6,029 nucleotides of DNA from Microbacterium sp. (lineage in GTDB: Bacteria > Actinomycetota > Actinomycetes > Actinomycetales > Microbacteriaceae). Where the stretch lies: contig JAJUIM010000125.1 of assembly GCA_029267645.1 (NCBI GenBank), positions 1-6,029 on the forward strand. The letters run 5' to 3'. The notes beneath the pieces are model-generated. The model saw only the letters and a program-made list of their open reading frames with translations. It did no database searches and was not told where the DNA came from. The position numbers and the translations under genes were made by a program. Shown here in pieces: positions 4,254 to 6,029 of this stretch; position 1 is the stretch's first letter; each line of letters opens with the position of its first letter.

Positions 4254-4886
4254 GTGACTGCGCGCTTCCTGGTCGTTCTCGACGCCGACTCCACTCTGAT
4301 CCGCAACGAGGTCATCGAGCTCATCGCCGACGAGGCGGGGCGCGGCGCCGAGGTCGCCGCGGCGACCGAGCAGGCGATGCGCGGCGAGGTCGACTTCGCG
4401 ACGAGCCTGCGCTCGCGCGTGGCAGCCCTCGAGGGCGTGCCGCTCTCGGCGTTCGCGCGCGTGCGGGCTCGGGTCGAGCCGACGCCGGGCGTGACGGACC
4501 TCACGACGGCCGTGCACGAGCGAGGCGGCGTCGTCGGCGTCGTCTCCGGCGGCTTCCACGAGATCCTCGACGACGTCGCGCCCGCGCTCGGCGTCGACGT
4601 CTGGCGCGCCAACCGCCTCGACGCGGCGGACGGGATCCTCACGGGCCGCGTCGCGGGCGACATCGTCGACGCGCAGGCGAAGGCCGATCAGCTCACTGCG
4701 TGGGCCGAGCAGCACGGCGTGGCGCCGCACCGCACGATCGCGATCGGCGACGGCGCGAACGATCTGCGCATGATCGAGCGCGCCGGCCTCGGCGTCGCGT
4801 TCAACGCGAAGCCGGCCGTGCGCCGCGCTGCGCCGATCGCGATCGGCCCCGTCGACCTCGCCCAGCTGATCCCGCTGCTGCCCTGA
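4254..4886 (+). CDS. serB: Phosphoserine phosphatase SerB
   Basis: A 210-residue HAD-superfamily enzyme that releases phosphate from O-phospho-L-serine, the last step of serine biosynthesis in the cytosol. Motif I is LDADSTL (9-15), with nucleophile Asp10 and acid Asp12. The substrate-contacting glutamate follows as NEVIEL (18-23, probably Glu19). Motif II is SGGF (98-101), motif III lysine is Lys143 (QAKADQL), and motif IV is GDGAND (165-170) with Asp166 and Asp170. Length and order match the short SerB form without N-terminal ACT domains, so the serine-sensing regulatory part of longer SerB proteins is missing. The start is GTG 4254, on a probable leaderless mRNA. It is divergent from the ABC ATPase and convergent with fabG across 10 bases. 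No other serine-pathway gene is in the window. Confidence 0.95.
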   Translation: MTARFLVVLDADSTLIRNEVIELIADEAGRGAEVAAATEQAMRGEVDFATSLRSRVAALEGVPLSAFARVRARVEPTPGVTDLTTAVHERGGVVGVVSGGFHEILDDVAPALGVDVWRANRLDAADGILTGRVAGDIVDAQAKADQLTAWAEQHGVAPHRTIAIGDGANDLRMIERAGLGVAFNAKPAVRRAAPIAIGPVDLAQLIPLLP

Positions 4887-4891
4887 CGGCC

Positions 4892-4906
4892 GGGGCTCAG
4901 TGCCCC
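4892..4906. terminator. Small hairpin at the convergent serB/fabG ends
   Basis: GGGGC (4892-4896) and GCCCC (4902-4906) form a 5-bp stem with a TCAGT loop. The hairpin spans the end of the 10-base gap and the fabG stop codon. It is the only candidate terminator for these two converging genes and would act on both strands. It lacks a U tract and is short. Confidence 0.35.
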
Positions 4907-5619
4907 ATGCCGAGGCCGCCGTCGACGGGGATCACGGCGCCCGAGACGTAGGCCGCGTCGTCGCTCGCGAGCCACGACACGACACCCGCGATCTCCTCGC
5001 CCGTGCCGTAGCGGCCCGCGGGGATCTGCTTCTTGTACTCGGCCTGCGTCTTCTCGTCGAGCTCGGCCGTCATGTCGCTCTCGATGAACCCCGGAGCCAC
5101 GACGTTCGCCGTGATGCCGCGCCCGCCGAGCTCGCGCGTGACCGCGCGGGCGAAGCCCACGAGCCCGGCCTTCGACGCCGAGTAGTTCGCCTGCCCCGCG
5201 ACGCCGAGAAGGCCCGAGACACTCGAGATGAGGATGATGCGCCCGCGGCGCGCGCGGATCATGCTCTTGATCGCGCGCTTGACGGTGCGGAAGGCGCCGC
5301 CGAGGTTCGTATCGAGGACGGCCGAGAAGTCGTCGTCGGACATGCGCATGAGCAGCGTGTCCTTCGTGATGCCCGCGTTCGCGACGACGGTCGTGACGGG
5401 GCCGAGCTCGGCCTCCACCTGCGACACGGCCGCGTCGAGCGACGCGCCGTCGTTCACGTCCGCGCGCACCGTGAGGGTGCCCTCGGGGCCCTCGCCGCTG
5501 CGTGCGGTGACGGCGACGCGGTACCCGTCGCGCACGAGGCGCTCGGCGATCGCGCGGCCGATGCCGCGGTTTCCTCCCGTGACGAGGGCGACGCGGTCGG
5601 CGGTGGTGTCTGCGCTCAT
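4897..5619 (-). CDS. fabG: 3-oxoacyl-ACP reductase FabG, MabA/FabG1-like
   Basis: A 240-residue classical short-chain dehydrogenase/reductase. The cofactor motif is TGGNRGIG (14-21), followed by NAG (81-83), Asn105 and catalytic Ser133, Tyr146 and Lys150 (ANYSASK). PGF lies at 176-178, and the tail is PVDGGLGMGH (231-240). It should reduce 3-oxoacyl-ACP to 3-hydroxyacyl-ACP with NADPH in type II fatty-acid synthesis. The TGGNRGIG motif in place of TGAsrGIG, the GQANYSASKAG segment and the GMGH ending resemble mycobacterial MabA (FabG1), as recalled from the family. In mycobacteria mabA is followed by inhA; here the next gene is serB on the opposite strand, so that pairing is absent. The start at 5619 has AGGAG (minus, 5631-5627) 7 bases upstream. 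Other short-chain reductase substrates are possible but less likely. Confidence 0.93.
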   Translation of the reverse strand: MSADTTADRVALVTGGNRGIGRAIAERLVRDGYRVAVTARSGEGPEGTLTVRADVNDGASLDAAVSQVEAELGPVTTVVANAGITKDTLLMRMSDDDFSAVLDTNLGGAFRTVKRAIKSMIRARRGRIILISSVSGLLGVAGQANYSASKAGLVGFARAVTRELGGRGITANVVAPGFIESDMTAELDEKTQAEYKKQIPAGRYGTGEEIAGVVSWLASDDAAYVSGAVIPVDGGLGMGH

Positions 5620-5654
5620 GGTGATGCTCCTGGACGACGGATGGGGGCCACACC

Positions 5655-5660
5655 AGCCTA
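5655..5660 (-). promoter_or_regulatory. Candidate -10 element TAGGCT for fabG
   Basis: On the minus strand TAGGCT (5660-5655) is identical to the -10 box proposed for the ABC ATPase gene. Transcription would start near 5648, giving a leader of about 29 bases that contains the AGGAG ribosome-binding site at 5631-5627. No -35 consensus is evident. Confidence 0.5.
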
Positions 5661-5721
5661 CGGGGGCTCGCCCGCCTCGCCCGTCGGGTCATCCCCCCGC
5701 GCGCGCCGGGACCTCGCCGAC

Positions 5722-5727
5722 TACGCT
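5722..5727 (+). promoter_or_regulatory. Candidate -10 element TACGCT for the DUF4190-type gene
   Basis: TACGCT fits TAnnnT. It would start transcription near 5734 and give a leader of about 26 bases containing GAGGAG (5746-5751), which stands 8 bases before the ATG at 5760. This is a conventional leadered arrangement. The -10 boxes of this gene and the divergent fabG are about 60 bases apart, with no clear operator between them. Confidence 0.5.
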
Positions 5728-5759
5728 GGAAGACCGACACCTATCGAGGAGTAACGAGC

Positions 5760-6029
5760 ATGTCGTACCCGCAGCCCGCCTACCAGCCGCCCTACGGCGC
5801 GGCACCGCAACAGACGAACCCGCTGGCGATCACGGCGCTCGTGTGCGGCCTCGTCTCCCCCGCCTCGTGGATCTTCGCGTGGATCCCGGTGATCGGCGCG
5901 ATCCTCACGATCGTCGCGCCGCTCTCCGCGATCCTCGCGATCGTGTTCGGCCACATCGCGCTGTCGCAGATCAAGAAGCGCGGCGGGGCAGGCCGCGGCA
6001 TGGCGCTCGCGGGCCTCATCATCGGCTAC
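5760..6029 (+). CDS. DUF4190-type small membrane protein, 3' end missing
   Basis: Ninety codons are visible and the frame runs off the window. The N-terminus (1-19) is a Pro/Tyr/Gln-rich cytosolic tail ([11 protein letters not shown]). It is followed by [14 protein letters not shown] (20-33) and a hydrophobic block with candidate membrane segments at about 22-42 and 44-64. [27 protein letters not shown] (64-90) follows; the [21 protein letters not shown] pattern is the hallmark of DUF4190 proteins, which are abundant in actinobacteria and of unknown function. The cut lies inside the next hydrophobic segment, so any C-terminal extracytoplasmic domain is unseen. The start is fixed by GAGGAG at 5746-5751. 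The domain call is from remembered family pattern. Confidence 0.85.
   Translation, partial: MSYPQPAYQPPYGAAPQQTNPLAITALVCGLVSPASWIFAWIPVIGAILTIVAPLSAILAIVFGHIALSQIKKRGGAGRGMALAGLIIGY

Noticed and set aside
3274..4257. Open frame of 327 codons on the plus strand opposite the ABC ATPase
   Set aside because: It is antisense to intact Walker A, signature and Walker B motifs, and its product is Arg/His/Glu-rich without family features.
4688..5740. Open frame of 350 codons on the minus strand spanning fabG and the end of serB
   Set aside because: It is out of frame with FabG and rich in Arg, His and Ala; FabG and SerB account for the sequence.
4900..5754. Open frame of 284 codons on the plus strand opposite fabG
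   Set aside because: It is a shadow of the fabG coding strand with no recognisable motif and is incompatible with the divergent promoter region.
1..6029. Defence island, toxin-antitoxin, CRISPR, phage or biosynthetic cluster
   Set aside because: All full-length genes belong to common chromosomal families. There are no direct-repeat arrays, integrase, transposase, small paired ORFs or composition shift.

Overview
The window reads as chromosomal DNA of a high-GC actinobacterium, probably of the Microbacteriaceae type. Codon third positions are almost all G or C. The reductase at 4897-5619 ends in the DGG-GMGH tail of actinobacterial FabG1/MabA proteins. Several genes lack a usable leader and instead carry a TAnnnT -10 hexamer a few bases before the start codon, which is common in this phylum. 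Family-level taxonomy is my inference; phylum-level is well supported.

Layout, left to right. (1) The 3' part of a histidine-phosphatase gene (+, 1-486, cut by the window edge). (2) A 115-base gap with three GTAAC copies, leading to a Lrp/AsnC-family regulator (+, 602-1081). (3) An alpha/beta hydrolase (-, 1082-1960) whose stop codon directly abuts the regulator's stop codon. (4) A 60-base divergent promoter region (1961-2020). (5) A DEDDh-type 3'-5' exonuclease (+, 2021-2953) with an unusual N-terminal extension. (6) A 16-bp perfect inverted repeat that probably terminates transcription from both sides (2974-3007). (7) Cysteine-free type B ribosomal protein L31 (-, 3017-3265) with a GC-rich structured leader. 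(8) A stand-alone ABC ATPase (-, 3364-4167). (9) A divergent promoter region (4168-4253). (10) Phosphoserine phosphatase SerB (+, 4254-4886). (11) A MabA-like FabG (-, 4897-5619), convergent with serB across a 10-base gap. (12) A divergent region (5620-5759) and the 5' part of a DUF4190-type membrane protein (+, 5760 to the window edge). No stretch above 300 bases lacks a gene. I see no tRNA, rRNA, CRISPR array, insertion sequence or phage gene.

The genes do not form one pathway. They cover serine biosynthesis (serB), fatty-acid elongation (fabG), translation (L31), nucleic-acid processing (exonuclease), transport or translation-linked ATPase activity (ABC protein), regulation (Lrp/AsnC) and two generic hydrolases. 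Orientation switches at almost every gene, so most are probably transcribed alone from compact divergent promoters, with short hairpins at the convergent ends. I did not find a new multi-gene system. The points most worth checking are the recurring leaderless start architecture, the HAD-like N-terminal extension of the exonuclease, the two competing hairpins in the L31 leader, and the helically spaced GTAAC repeats before the Lrp/AsnC gene.
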